Shown here piece by piece: positions 1 through 11,974 of a stretch of DNA of 64,000 nucleotides. Each line of letters begins with the position of its first letter. Position 1 is the stretch's first letter. The position numbers were made by a program, and so were the translations under genes. The notes below the pieces were generated by a model. The model did not search any database. It worked only from the letters and a program-made list of their open reading frames with translations, and had not been told where the DNA came from. The stretch comes from Liolophura sinensis (taxonomy: Eukaryota; Mollusca; Polyplacophora; Chitonida; Chitonidae), in contig NC_088302.1 in the NCBI RefSeq assembly GCF_032854445.1, forward strand, positions 11,095,338 to 11,159,337, in the 5' to 3' direction.

Positions 1-1310
1 AATGGTATTAAGTTTATCATCCGTAATCCACCTTTTGAGTAGTCCTTTATGATAATGGATCTTTGTATCCTATCTGGACCATCATTCCATATGAATTTAT
101 AAAGTAATACATTTATTTCTTTCATAGTACTATCTGGTGGGTTGGGAGGGAAAGGAACAAATGAATTAGTTTTGATAGAGCTAGAGATTTTATCACTGTT
201 ATTTTTCCTAACAATGATAAGTTTCTAATTTTCCATCTTTGAAGATCAGTTTTCAATCCCTCCATTCTAGGCAAATAATTTATTTTCCATATGTTATTAA
301 ATTCCACCGTTGAGAAATTTATGCCCAATATGTTAAGTTTTTCCACCCAATCTAATTTCACTTTCTGACATAGTTTTACACTGGATCCGGATAGAGAACC
401 TATCTATGCTGCCTTTGTTTTTTCTTTACTGATTTTTAATCCTGAATATTTGTAAAATATATCTAAACACGATAGTGCTTCTGAGAGAGACTTTTCGGAC
501 CCATCTAAGATTGACTGTGTATCATCAGCGTATTAGCTTATTTTATGTTCTGTTTCGTTTATATTTATGCCCTTTATATCTGGGTTATTTCGTATCACTG
601 AACCTAAAATTTCAGCACATAACAGAAAAATATACGGAGAAATTGGATCTCCTTGTCTACATCCTCTACTAATATTAAACAGAGGGGATATAATGCCGTT
701 TTGGAGGATACACGTAGAAATATGGGTTTGAAACAATTTTATCCAGGATCTTATATCTTGTCCAAAATTAAAGGTTTCCAGTATTTCTTCTATGAATTGC
801 CAAGAGGTAGAGTCGAATGCCTTTTCAAAATCTATTGACAGCAGTAACCCGGGTATTTGTCTCTCCTTTGTTTCAAACATTATGTCGTAAATTAGACGTA
901 CATTCTCTGCAATGCATCCTCCGGAAAAAAAAACCCTTCTGATCTTCATTTATAATGTCATTAAGAAGTGTTTTAGCCGATTTGCAATGCAAGCACTATA
1001 GAGTTTGTAATTTACATTTAATAAGGAGATGGGTCTCCAGTTTTTCAAAATATTTCTAGGTTTATTTGGTTTTGGTAAAAATGTAATAATCCCTTGCTTT
1101 TGAGATCGTGACAATTCGCCTTTAAAAAAAACTTTCATTTCCTGCCCTTAAAACAAAATATCCTACATCTTTCCAGAACATCATCTACAGGGAAACCGTC
1201 TGTTCCTGGAGTTTTATCATTTTTCATATTTCTCAAACAGTTTGTTAACTCTTCCAAAGTCAATAACCCCTTCAATTTAAGTGCATCACCATCTAAGAGT
1301 CTATCCTCAA
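1..1310 (-). pseudogene. Decayed L1/Tx1-like LINE ORF2 (reverse transcriptase), runs off left edge
   Basis: Minus-strand translation gives an ordered but broken non-LTR reverse transcriptase. Reading leftwards: a segment like MKNDKTPGTDGFP near 1240-1200; [20 protein letters not shown] near 1080-1010; then a frame break at the nine-A run at 924-932. Next come FEKAFDS near 840-820, the GCRQGDPISPYIFLLCAEIL block near 670-600, and the catalytic YADDT motif at about 532-518. A stop codon at 533-535 lies directly before YADD. The thumb region (RNLSLLGKITVIKSLALSKL) lies at about 230-160, and an FIWNDGPDRIQR-like segment lies at about 100-50. Motif spacing and sequence are typical of L1/Tx1-clade elements. 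The copy is dead: it has at least two internal stops or frameshifts, no visible endonuclease, and is truncated upstream near 1310. The downstream end lies outside the window. Confidence 0.85.
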
Positions 1311-1699
1311 AGTGTTAATTTAACATGAGATTGTGCTAAATTACCCAAATTATCTAATCATTCTGTGAAATGCTAACATTGTAAATGCGTTGTTGGATTT
1401 TTTACTTGATACGTCACAGAGAAGCAGTCAGTAGGCTTACAGACATATTATTTCGGCTAATTGTGCGCACCTACAGGGATTAATTCAGTCTCGTGGACGC
1501 CAGATAGCATTTCGGCAGAGCAATAACTTCGATCCGCACAGGAACAAAATAATAAATAAAGTAGGCTGAATAAAGTAGGCGAGGTTCTGAACTCGTAACA
1601 GATATTCCGTGGATTGTGAGACTTACCCAGCTAATATGTCTTGTGTTCCAGTATTGTACGTTAAGGTGAACAAATCGACAGTTTGGGAGTGAAGACATT
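1311..1699. other. Unassigned stretch
   Basis: AT-rich sequence with no credible coding frame. It may include the decayed interior of the adjacent rep-1 copy, but I could not align it. Confidence 0.5.
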
Positions 1700-1880
1700 G
1701 ATCAATGTCTATTTAAACCACAGTGCAAAGGGGCACGTAATTTGTTACTATTCAAATCATTCACACGAACAGTTAGAATAAAACCCAACTGAGACAAACT
1801 GACAAGAGGCCGTATCTCATTTGCCAATTATCACACTGTCCTCGCTGCAGTGGTTTGCTCTCACTGCTGTAAATCTAGTT
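1700..1880 (-). repeat. Dispersed repeat rep-1, partial copy
   Basis: The reverse complement matches the copies at 23185-23525 and 27090-27430. Shared blocks include GAACAGTTAGAATAAAACCC, GACAAGAGGCCGTAT, CATTTGCCA and the terminal TCGCTGCAG...CTCTC...GCTGTA segment. It has no coding potential. The same terminal segment is the seed of the 48-bp minisatellite at 20131-20640. Confidence 0.7.
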
Positions 1881-2561
1881 TCTTCTACCTATAATATACA
1901 TTACCAATTCGCCACTAATATTTGGGCGACTATGTCACTTTAAATGATGCTTTCGTAGAGGGTCTTAAATACATGATTTTACAGAATGTAACCGAGTTGC
2001 CTGCATGGCCGTCATCTATGTAACAAATTTCCCATCAGAAAAGATTTTTGTGTACGTCGAAGCCGGAATCACCAAGTGAGTGACGTAAAGTCCGCGATTC
2101 AGATTCCTTCATCACCAGGGAGCACTTCCAATAATTAAAAAGAAGGAAGATAGTAAGCATTCAGGTTTTAGACGTGGGCGGGAGGGGGCTCGTGTTACAG
2201 CATTGACCAAGGATAAATATATGACAACCGTCTAAAGATCTCTCGCAATCTTTAAAGTCTGTGTTATTTTTAGTAAAAAATGTTCAGTTGTTTCACATGG
2301 TCTTCGTCAGGGCAGTGTCAATGCTGAAATCATGCGATACTCAATGCAGCTGGATAATGCTCTAAAAAGTTAGGTAATGCAATTCATAATTTTCCATCGC
2401 ATATCATACATTTACAGTAAAATCTTACAAGTCTCATTCTTGCAATACAGCTAGCATTTTGTCAATGCAATGATCAATCAATAATGTAATGTTCGACCTA
2501 ACGATGGGGTGTTTCCTGCAAAATGTCGATTTGGATCCAAGGTGAATTGACCATTGTTCCA
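1881..2561. other. Intergenic, no feature seen
   Basis: No open frame, RNA gene or recognised repeat was found. The last ~200 bases carry loosely repeated CAATGCAATG and TAATGCA words that may be degenerate edge units of the adjoining satellite. Confidence 0.5.
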
Positions 2562-4310
2562 GTGCAATACATGGGTCATAACAATGTGCCCCCAATGCAT
2601 GGGTAATACATTACCAATTTGCTCCAATGCATGGCTAATACATTACCAATTTGGCCCCAATCCATGGGTAATACTTTACCAAATTGCCCCACAGCATGGG
2701 TAATTCATTACCAATTAGCCCCCCCCCCCCCAACACATGGGAAATGCATTACCAATTCGCCCCCAATGCATCGGTAATACCTTACCAACTTCCCACCATT
2801 GCATGGGTAATACATTATCAATTTTCCCCCAATGCATGGATAACACTTTACCAATTCGCCCCAATGCATGAGTAATACCTTACCAATTTGCCCCTAATGC
2901 ATGGGTAATACATTACCAATTTGTCCCCAATGTATGAGTAATATCTTACCAATTCGCCCCCAATGCATGGGCAATACATTACCAATTCGCCACTAATACA
3001 TGCGTTATACCTTACCAATTTTCCCTCAGTGCATGGGAAATACATTACCAATTTTCCCTCAATGCATGGGTAATACATTACCAACTTTCCCCAATGCATG
3101 GGTAACATTTTACCAATTCGCCCCTAATGCATACGCAATACCTTAACAATTTTCCCCAATGCATGAGCAATACCTTACCAACTTCCCTCCATTGCATGGG
3201 TAATACCTTACCAATTCGCCCCCAATACATGGGTAATACATTACCAATTCGCCACTAATGCATAGGTAATACATTACCAATTTGCCACTAATGCATAGGT
3301 AATACCTTACCAATTTGCCCTCAATGTATGGGTAATATATTATCAATTTGCCCCAATGCATGGGTAATACCTTACCAATTTTCCCCAATGCATGGATTAT
3401 ACCTTACCAATTCGCTCCCATTGCATGGATAATACATTACCAATTTGCCCCCACTGCATGGGTAATACCTTACCAATTTTCCCCCAGTGCATGGGTAATA
3501 CCTTACCAATTCGCCCCCAGTGCATGGGTAATACATTACCAATTCGTCACTAATGCATGGGTAATACCTTACCAATTTTCCTTCAATGCATGGGTAATAA
3601 CTTATCAAATTTCCCCAATGCATGGGTAGTACGTTACCAATTTGCCCCCAATGCATGGGTAATACCTTACCAATTCGCCCCCAGTGCATGGGTAATACCT
3701 TACCAATTCGCCCCCAGTGCATGGGTAATACAGTACCAATTCGCCCCCAGTGCATGGGTAATACATTACCAATTCGTCACTAATGCATGGGTAATACCTT
3801 ACCAATTTTCCTTCAATGCATGGGTAATAACTTATCAATTTTCCCCAATGCATGGGTAGTACGTTACCAATTTTCCCCAATGCATGGGTAATACCTTACC
3901 AATTCGCTCCCAGTGCATGGGTAATACATTACCAATTCGTCACTAATGCATGGGTAATACCTTACCAATTTTCCTTCAATGCATGGGTAATAACTTATCA
4001 ATTTTCCCCAATGCATGGGTAGTACGTTACCAATTTTCCCCAATGCATGGGTAATACATTACCAATTCGTTTCCATTGCATGGATAATACATTACAAATT
4101 GCCCTCAATGCATGGGTAATACATTACAAATTTGCCCCCAATCCATGGGTAATACATTACCAAAATACCCCAATGCATGGGTAATACCTTACCAATTTTC
4201 CCCCAATGCATGGGCAATACCTTACTAATTTTCCCCAATGCATGGTTAATACCTTACCAATTTTCCCCAGTCCATGGGTAATACATTAGCAGCTTGCCTC
4301 CAATGCATCG
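2562..4310 (+). repeat. 32-bp satellite array (~54 units)
   Basis: Head-to-tail units of 31-33 bp around the cores AATGCATGGGTAATAC and CTTACCAATT, separated by C-rich linkers. Each unit carries two dyads: a nearly palindromic CCC-AATGCAT-GGG, and GGTAAT-AC-ATTACC or its variant GGTAA-TACC-TTACC. A multi-unit block beginning AATTCGTCACTAATGC recurs at 3541, 3771 and 3934 (spacings of 230 and 163 bp, i.e. 7 and 5 units), showing higher-order amplification. Several frames stay open on both strands, but only because the unit lacks stops; nothing supports translation. There are no unique spacers, so it is not CRISPR-like. Confidence 0.95.
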
Positions 4311-4399
4311 TAAAGACAGGAAATGTACCACAGGCAACACTGCTTAGGTCCGAATGGAATAAAACTGGATACGCTCCCTGCTTCTTGAACCGCATGCAA

Positions 4400-4830
4400 G
4401 TGAACGGTTCACGTATTAATACTACAAAAGGTATCGTCATTTCTGGCCTGTTCTGGAGCTCGAACAATAGAGGCCACTTTGGTTGTCTTGTGTTTAGAGC
4501 AGCCAGGATTAAACCCGGGTTGGGTCATACCAAGTACTTTAAAAATGGTACCTGTGGCTGATCCGTTTGGCACTCAGCACAGAGGTTAGATCAAAAGAAA
4601 CCGGATTGGTTGGTCCGGTGTCAGTATCATGTAACTGGGTGGAGTGCCATGTCTGTTGTCTTCTGCATCATGCTTCAGTGGTGTCAGCACCTTGGCGGCA
4701 TGGACTCGTCATGCTACAAGAGGGCACAGTAACTGTACACACACCTACTGACTTCTCGTTGTAATATGACTGAAATATTGCTAAGGCTACGACGTTACAC
4801 ACCAAGCATTCATTTATCCATTCATTTGAA
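4400..4830 (+). repeat. Dispersed repeat, SINE/non-autonomous type (tentative)
   Basis: Contains the ordered words TTTAAAAATGGTACCTGTGGC, TTGGCACTCAGCAC, TTGGTCCGGTGTCAGTAT, GTAACTGGGTGGAGTG and the tail ACACACCTACTGACTTCTCG...TGACTGAAATATTGCTAAGG...CGTTACACACCAAGCATTC. I recall close relatives of this string being repeated in molluscan genomes, but only one copy is visible here, so boundaries and class are uncertain. No protein is encoded. Confidence 0.5.
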
Positions 4831-5655
4831 CAATACAAACAAGGGGTTGTCCATTTCCTCTTCCAGTGAAAGAGACACCATGATTTATATTTCGAAATAG
4901 TATAGGCCAACTGTTACTGTCATACCCTTTAAACTGAGAAAATTGAGTTTACCAAAGTATTCACACCCTTTAACCAAATCAGTTTTACCCTGTAGATAAT
5001 GTCACAAGATTAACAACGACTGGATCAAAGACTTGACAACTGATTCCAGGGAATTCTTGCCAGACCGGAAGTACTAGCGGAAGCCGGTAAGAGAACAGAG
5101 CTGCGCATAGCCTTCGGGTAATTGTGCTATGTGGAATCGATCATGTGATTGCAGCTGTCCTGCCGGGTCTGTATACCTCAGTCTCCAGTCAGGAATTACA
5201 TTATGCTAGGCCTGCTAGACGAGTGAACCTGTATGAGCTGAGTTCAGGAGATGGTGTCTTCGCAGCATGTGATATTGATACCAGAAGAAGGCTTAGCCAA
5301 GTGACGGGTGAGATCTTTAAACACATCTTAGTGTATATATACTTTTACTTTCAGTTTTCCAGACAAAACAAAATTCTTCTTCTTGACAACATGATCCTTA
5401 CATCCCCTGAGAATTGTCTGCCAAGAAACAGATGAGATCTGTACCCATGGAGATAACCCAAAAAAAAGCTTTTAACTGAGGAGGCAATTTTGATTGAGGT
5501 TGATTTTGCCAGCTTATTCTCAAAACAAACGAGTATATCATTATTTCAAAATTCTTCTTCAAAAGAAGGCTGGTTCTAATTAAAGGAAAACAGTTTTTAG
5601 TTTGCCAAGGCAGCCGACAGGAAGATTTAGTCATGTCCTAAATCCAAAACAATTT
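4831..5655. other. Mostly unassigned; one weak exon candidate
   Basis: A frame open from 5124 to 5435 has no ATG start. Its GC-richer part, about 5154-5306, lies between an acceptor-like GATTGCAG and a donor-like GACGG|GTGAGA, and could be a ~50-codon internal exon on the plus strand. I do not recognise the peptide, and no partner exons are evident. The rest of the stretch shows nothing. Confidence 0.3.
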
Positions 5656-5800
5656 CACACAGAATTCTTCTTGAATTCACACATAATCTGTCATGAATTC
5701 ACACATAATCTTTCATGAATTCACACATAACCCTTCATGAATTCACATATAATTCTCATGAATTCACTCATAACCCTTTTATGAATTCACGCAGAATCCT
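5656..5800 (+). repeat. ~26-bp tandem repeat (6 units)
   Basis: Diverged units around CATGAATTCACACATAA recur about every 23-27 bp. Each contains the palindromes GAATTC and usually TCATGA. It is non-coding. Confidence 0.85.
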
Positions 5801-7535
5801 TCAAAAAGTCGTTTATAGTCTGTTTTCTCTCTGCCTAAACTGATGGTGTCCAAACTGTAACCAATTTCATGATTTATAGGCTCATGTGATTTTATACTTA
5901 CCACATATTAGCAAAAGCCTGATAATGTTGCAGGATTTTCTTTGGAATTTACAAACTTGAATATTGACATTTCCAGATTGTAATTTGATTTCGGGTAAAG
6001 AAACCCATCAGAAGGCGTTTGTGAAAAACAGTTTTTTCATCTTAGCATCTGAGATGTCATCGGTCATTTTTTAAACAACTAGAACTGCTTCTAGGTAGAC
6101 TGGATGAAGGGTTTTCTGCTTTTTCTTCAGTACATAGCAGTTTGCGACATGAAAATATCTGTGACAGTCGTTCAGCAACACAACGATGCTGGTATAATAA
6201 GACACACCGTCCGCTTCGGGAAATCATGGACAGTTCACTAGACAGTTCACTAGGCAGTTCAAGAGCATGGAACTGTAGAGTTACTCTGTAAGTCTAGGCT
6301 AAATGAATGGTCTTAAATTTGTGTGTCTGAAATTAGGTGATGACATTTAAACACCATTAACGAGAAAACTATAAACATGTTCAGATGGTAGGGAAAGTGT
6401 ATGCCATGTGCATACACATTACATACCCTTAGCTGCCATAGTTTTTGATTAACTAGCCAATCAAATAATCCAACTTAAATCCTAAAATTAGTTTTTGGAC
6501 CATGCCTCAAAAAGTTACAAACGTAAGATAAAGTAAAAAAATAAATGGTTTTTTTTCCAAACTATTATTACTCTAAATGCATATCAAATTTCAGAGGTAT
6601 CTATCTATTGGTTCTTCAGAAAATGTTTAAAAGTTTTATCTGAAATTCATTACGGCCACCAAACTACTAGATGAACAAATTTTAAATCAATTAAAGATAA
6701 TATCCATAGGCATTTCTCTGCCAAATCTCGAACAGGTACAATTTGCAGTTTCCTAGGAAAATGACAAAAAGCACCATCCGGAAAGAATAATTTTTTAATA
6801 TTCAGCTTTCAGTCTGGAAGCCTACACAGTACAGCTCTAAACGTCATTGTTAATTTATGTTGTACAAGCACAACTAGCTACAGGATCATCCGACCTTCAG
6901 CAGGATATGTGGTGAATTTATACCCCTCCCCCCCCCCCCCCCCACTCCCTGAGGAGAATTCCAGAATGGATACTTGTTATAAGGATAGAGAAAACCTATA
7001 TTCTTCTTCTCATCGTGAAATATTTGAGCGAAATATCCAAATCATAACTGAGGGCTTCAGGCTGCTGGCATTTTCTAGCAACGTATCATTTTTGCGATTT
7101 ACCGAGGAGAATGGAGCCTTACAGGTTTCACTGCAGGCCGTCTAGGCCATCGAGATTACTTCACCTCCTTATCTCGTAGAACTGATTTTATCCGTCAACT
7201 TCCGAGATCATGGAGAGTAACTCAACGGGGCAACGGAAGGAACAGGTCTGGTTGGTTGGTGATTAAGCTAATGAACACTCTCTGCGTATGCACGCTGTGT
7301 TTCCAAGGGCAATGACTGCAAGCTCTAATACAAGCATGATTTTAAAAATGAAAATAAGTGACGCTTTTATACACAGGTACATATAGATTATCATCGGTAT
7401 TGGATTTCACTAAGTCACTGGCCTTGAGGGCACTGACTTTGGGAGCCATACAGAACTTGTTTGTATATTCAACAGCCCGGATCCATTAGTAACTAACTGA
7501 TTTGCAGTTATCAGGTTAGCAGTAAGAGATTAATA
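5801..7535. other. Intergenic, no gene seen
   Basis: AT-rich, with short non-conserved frames only. It includes a C-run of about 19 nt at 6928-6942 inside a C-rich stretch. No RNA gene or recognisable transposon was found. Confidence 0.5.
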
Positions 7536-7735
7536 TGTTATTGTGCAAATTACCACCGGAGACGAGACATTGTACACGCACACGGTAAAGAGTATAACAT
7601 ATTATTGTACAATTATCACCGGAGACGAGACAGTGTACACGTACATGAGCATTGCACCGGCGACATACAATTATCACCTGAGATGAGACAGTGTACACGT
7701 ACATGAGCATTGTACCGGCAACATATAACATTGGT
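7536..7735 (+). repeat. ~70-bp tandem repeat (3 units)
   Basis: Three units share CACC(G/T)GAGA(C/T)GAGACA followed by TGTACACG. Units two and three also share TACATGAGCATTG(C/T)ACCGGC. The minus-strand 71-codon frame across it is a by-product of the repetition. Confidence 0.8.
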
Positions 7736-8492
7736 GTTATACCAACGTATTCTATATAAATATTTGTATAGCTATCGGTTAAAACTATGGATGATGAAAT
7801 GCGCGTGTTTTGAAACAGAACAATCTAAAGATGCTGAATTTTAAATTTTAGCCACCATTAATTTCTAGTAACAGTGGCAAAACCCCAAGGTCACCGTGCT
7901 ATGCAAAGGTCATCTGATCATGGAGTGAAGATCGCAAAATTTAGGAAATCTTAGTTTGGTGGGTCTGAAAACTGTCTTTGTACAAATTTAAGACAGGGAA
8001 GCATGTTCTCTATGCCAATTTGGGGAATCTTCTGTTGGGGAATCACAAAGCGCATTCACTCCTATTTCTTTGTCCAAGAGTGCAAGTAAATTGCAATCAC
8101 GGTGAAAGTAGGTTGTCATAGTGGCGTTCGCTGATTGCGATATAAAACGGCTTGAATGTCACACTGTGCACCTTTTGATAGCCAGACAGCATCTATACCT
8201 GGTCTAGCCACATTTTACTTCACGCTACCACTCCAGCGGAAGTAATGATGTCAATCGTCCAGAATCGAAAAGCTAGTCTCCAAAATAAAGCTCTACCAGA
8301 GCCAAGCAAGTATATAATAATGACTGCATCATTGCATACTTCATAAAGGGGCACAGGCAGATTTTCTTCTCACACAAGCTGACGCGCTAGTGTGAATTAC
8401 GACTTGCACGTCACAATTATTGTCAGTTATTGACCTGGAACGCCCTTACTGGTTGACGGCTGGTATATATATAGATATACAGATATATATAT

Positions 8493-8493
<1 letters not shown>
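7736..8493. other. Intergenic, no gene seen
   Basis: No supported coding or RNA feature. The segment at about 8420-8475 (CAGTTATTGACCTGGAACG...GGTTGACGGCTGGTATA) matches the end of the rep-2 family described at 21206-21420, so it is probably a short fragment of it. Confidence 0.45.

Positions 8494-8530
<37 letters not shown>
8494..8530 (+). repeat. (GATA)n microsatellite
   Basis: About nine consecutive GATA units, preceded by AT-rich dinucleotide repeats. Confidence 0.97.
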
Positions 8531-8644
8531 TAACATATGACGACTAGGAGTCATTAGATGTGTTTACATAAACTGTCTTCTTGTCAATGCCGTCACTGAA
8601 GAATCAGACCAAAGACATGAGACAAGTACCATTTTTGAAGTTTT

Positions 8645-8705
8645 GGGGTACGTGGAAGCAACCTGCGGATGGTCGTGGGTTTCCACCGGCCATGATTGCT
8701 GGTAA
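8645..8705 (+). repeat. SINE fragment (central part)
   Basis: GCAACCTGCGGATGGTCGTG followed by GGTTTCCACCGG...ATGATTGCTGG matches the middle of the complete SINE at 50039-50309. Both ends are missing. Confidence 0.75.
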
Positions 8706-10081
8706 CCTTGTGCTAATGAATTATTTTGTTACAGGTCGCAGTGTTGAAACGAAAGTAAATTGATTTTAAGCTCATTCTATTACAGTTTTTGTGTAATTTG
8801 TCACAAGATATGTAAGTATTCATAGCACCATGTGTCTGCCCATATGGCACATAACGTTCTGTCCCGCCAGACGTTGCTTTGTAAGTTCATCGCGTCTGGT
8901 GTATTAAATAGAATGTCCATTGATGGCAGTTTTAATGAAAAAAGGATGGGACATTAATTTTTCAATCAGGATATGATATATTAGAGTGCTGATTTTGTAC
9001 AGTGCATATCGAGATTGTGCTGAAAGCAAACGTGGCTAAAAGCTGTGAACGCTACAATGGGTTTATTATACCAGTTGACCTCTTCTTAATACGTGTATAT
9101 TTAGTAAGGGCATTTTTGTCTCGTAAAATGATGGATTTGTCAACGCATAGACATGCAAAGCTTGCCTCCGGTGCGTTTACTTCAACAATTTGAAATAGAA
9201 AACTGTTGTTTGAACTATGTGGTTCTTGTATAGTGTGTAAAACAAAGCTTTCATAAAAGCGACATTAGTCGATTGTACGAGATAACAGTCACATGAGAAA
9301 AGTAATAAAACGTATAAAGCTGATGTCACACGCACGTACATTGTGTGCAAATTAAGACCAGAGACGGCAGCTTTTGTAATTAGTATACAGGTTATCAAAG
9401 GTGGAAGAAACGACAGGAAATCGTAAAGAAACCATGATCTGTCAAAGAATTCCAAAAGTCATCAATTTCATGTATCAAGTGTTTACATACTCGCGTTCAT
9501 GTTAAAGTGATTGGGTACTTACTGAGACTGAAAAGATAACATCTAGTCCAATACATGAACGCCCACAGTAATCATCTGTTAAGATGGGACGTATTTTCCT
9601 AAAGTTGATTCTTGTCCTTGATAGCTTATTTTACACTCTGACATGAGGACTTCATGAGTTTAATAACATTTTGTGGACATATCTACACATGGCGTATAAA
9701 CAACACACTAGTAGCACAATCATGTCGATTGTGTCAGTGGCCTGTGGTTTAGTTTGTTGACTCTAGCGATTTGTCCTGACCTCACTTAAAGGTTGGAAAC
9801 CACATAGCCTGACTTGGTCGTACAAACACAGGGTTGTAATCTTTAGAAATAAGACCGAAGATTGCGGTACCAGCATAACAATGAACTTCAGTGTCAATAG
9901 ATAATAGTCGTTAAGAGCAATTTCAAAACAACCTCTAGAACAAGGGAAGGGATTTGTCAAGCTGAGGTTGCTATGACGTCAATTCTCAGAAGAATCTACT
10001 TTTTACATTGATCTGCGAAGTGAGTCAGAGACTAACAAAGGCATCAACCATGTGTTGACAACAGCTCCTCTGCGACCGTGC
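8706..10081. other. Intergenic, no gene seen
   Basis: No credible coding exon. A short segment near 9845-9935 resembles one near 10775-10860 (GA(C/T)CGAAGATT...TACCAG...CAGTG(T/C)CAATAG...ATTTCAAAAC), suggesting a further decayed dispersed repeat. Confidence 0.45.
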
Positions 10082-10222
10082 GTGGGAAGGTCTGTCAGCA
10101 TACGGATGGTCGTGGGTTTCCCCGGGGTTTTATCCCGTTTCCTCCCACCATGATGCTGGACGCAGTCGTATAAGTGAAATATTCTTGAGTTCGGCGTAAA
10201 ACATTAGCCAAACAAATAAATC
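10082..10222 (+). repeat. SINE, 3' half
   Basis: Begins at GGGAAGGTCTGTCAGCA, passes GATGGTCGTGGGTTTCCC and CCTCCCACCATGATGCTGG, and ends GTATAAGTGAAATATTCTTG, the GGCGTAAAAC tail and AACAAATAAAT. The tRNA-like head is absent, as expected for a 5'-truncated retroinsertion. Confidence 0.9.
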
Positions 10223-11974
10223 TTTACATTAGCCGAAGGAAAGGTGTTTCCGATTATAAGTAAATATGATTGACATATCTTGTATTGATGACAGTCGTTT
10301 GATTTCCTTAACAACAGCTAATTTTATCGACTTCACACCTGCCGAATGTATGGCTCAAAATCCAAGATACTGAATTGTCATGAATTCGCAAAAATGGGTA
10401 TGAAACTTTTACTTTCTTCACTATTTGTACAAACAGTATACAAAGAAGAGGAACGCCAGTATGACATTCCCATGGTCGATCGTGGGATGGATTCTGTGAT
10501 TGTTTTGCCTCTGCAATTAAGAAAGCTAAACGCTGAAACACTACATCATGAGTTCACGAAAATACCATGCAGAATCCCTATAAAATACCACGTGTTGTTC
10601 CATAAGGGGATTTTTATCTGAGATATCATTTGCCATTCTATTGAAATCTGACGTTAATTACCAGACATATATACACGTCCCTAAGACAAAACATGCACCT
10701 CGACTCACGCCAATTGACGTGACTGTAGGAAATCTACGTCGATCCAATCAACAAATCGACCGCACGACTTCACTGTAGAAATCAGATCGAAGATTCTTGT
10801 ACCAGTTTGGAACCATATCAGTGCCAATAGTTCCAGGTAATATTTCAAAACGATCGCAAAACGAAGGATACTTGAAAGGTGAGAAAGAGTGGTCTGAAGG
10901 CTTGTCGTATAGACGTGATTATTCATTATCATATGAATTGGAAAACACCTTAGGAACGAATAGAAACACCTTTGTCTCATATTAAACGCAGGTGCATCGT
11001 GTGTCATTTAACACTGCAGCTGTCTTTACATGTCGACATCGGCACCATTTCGATATTTGGAGAATGACATTTGAAACCAACCTGTCTAAACCAATAAGAC
11101 AGATTTGATAACGTGCTGTGCTGGCGGAGTGGCGTGATGGGTGTGGAATTTACTGTCTCTTCGCAGTTAAGATGGCTAATCAACTAATGAAACGCTTACG
11201 CTTTATTTGCGAAGAGTTTTGGCAAACAGTCATCGTAAATCTATTAAAATGGATAATACATATAATCGGAAAATTATTATTTCCGCATGTTGCCAAATTA
11301 AGCTGTCTAACAATGTCCCGATCCCCTTCTCAGGTTAGATACTTTGCGATTTTGAGAGGCGCATGTGTAAAACATCCAAAAGGTCATCTCACTAAAAAGC
11401 AACTGAAAAGAAATTAGTTTACTTCATCCTGGTTAGGCCACTCAGCTGTGGGATGCGATCAGTGCAGCTACATTTGACATTACCATGGACAGTTTAAATG
11501 AAACGTTCTTAGAGGCTAACAAGGTCAAGTGGTTAAGCTTGGTTCTTAGACACCCTAAAATCGACCACATATACAGCACAGTTAAGTCCCCCCCCCCCCC
11601 CCCCGAGACTCGCATCTCGAGTAATCCGAGCGTTCAGCGGCGGTGACCCGAGAAAAGTTGAACTCGCTCACTGGCGGTTGACGGCGGATGATAACTCATC
11701 ACCGGTGACCGTGCTTTCTTACAGCCTACGGGGACCACAGGTGGGGGCGGACCACCGGTTTTATGAGCGCCAAGTGACCAGATGACAATTAATAAAAACG
11801 GTCGTGACTGCGTCAGTGGTTATGTGTGACATGAGACCTATTTTACCTGTTGTCACTCCATCAACGATTATGTGTTGAAGTTGTCACTTGTCATATAACC
11901 TCTTAGAATTTTACCAAACTGTCATCGCTATGTGCTCACGAGATGCCTATTATAACCCAGTCGTTGCAACTTCA
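10223..11974. other. Intergenic, no gene seen
   Basis: Short non-conserved frames only. It includes a C-run at 11588-11604 and a GC-richer patch at 11610-11780 (GGTGACCGTG, CGGTTGACGGCGG), which I could not assign. Confidence 0.5.

Noticed and set aside
2684-3880. Several repetitive ORFs on both strands in the satellite
   Set aside because: Periodic by-products of the 32-bp unit; the non-multiple-of-three period cycles all frames.
2562-4310. CRISPR-like array of ~32-bp palindromic repeats
   Set aside because: Units are directly contiguous with no unique spacers, no cas genes, and a eukaryotic context.
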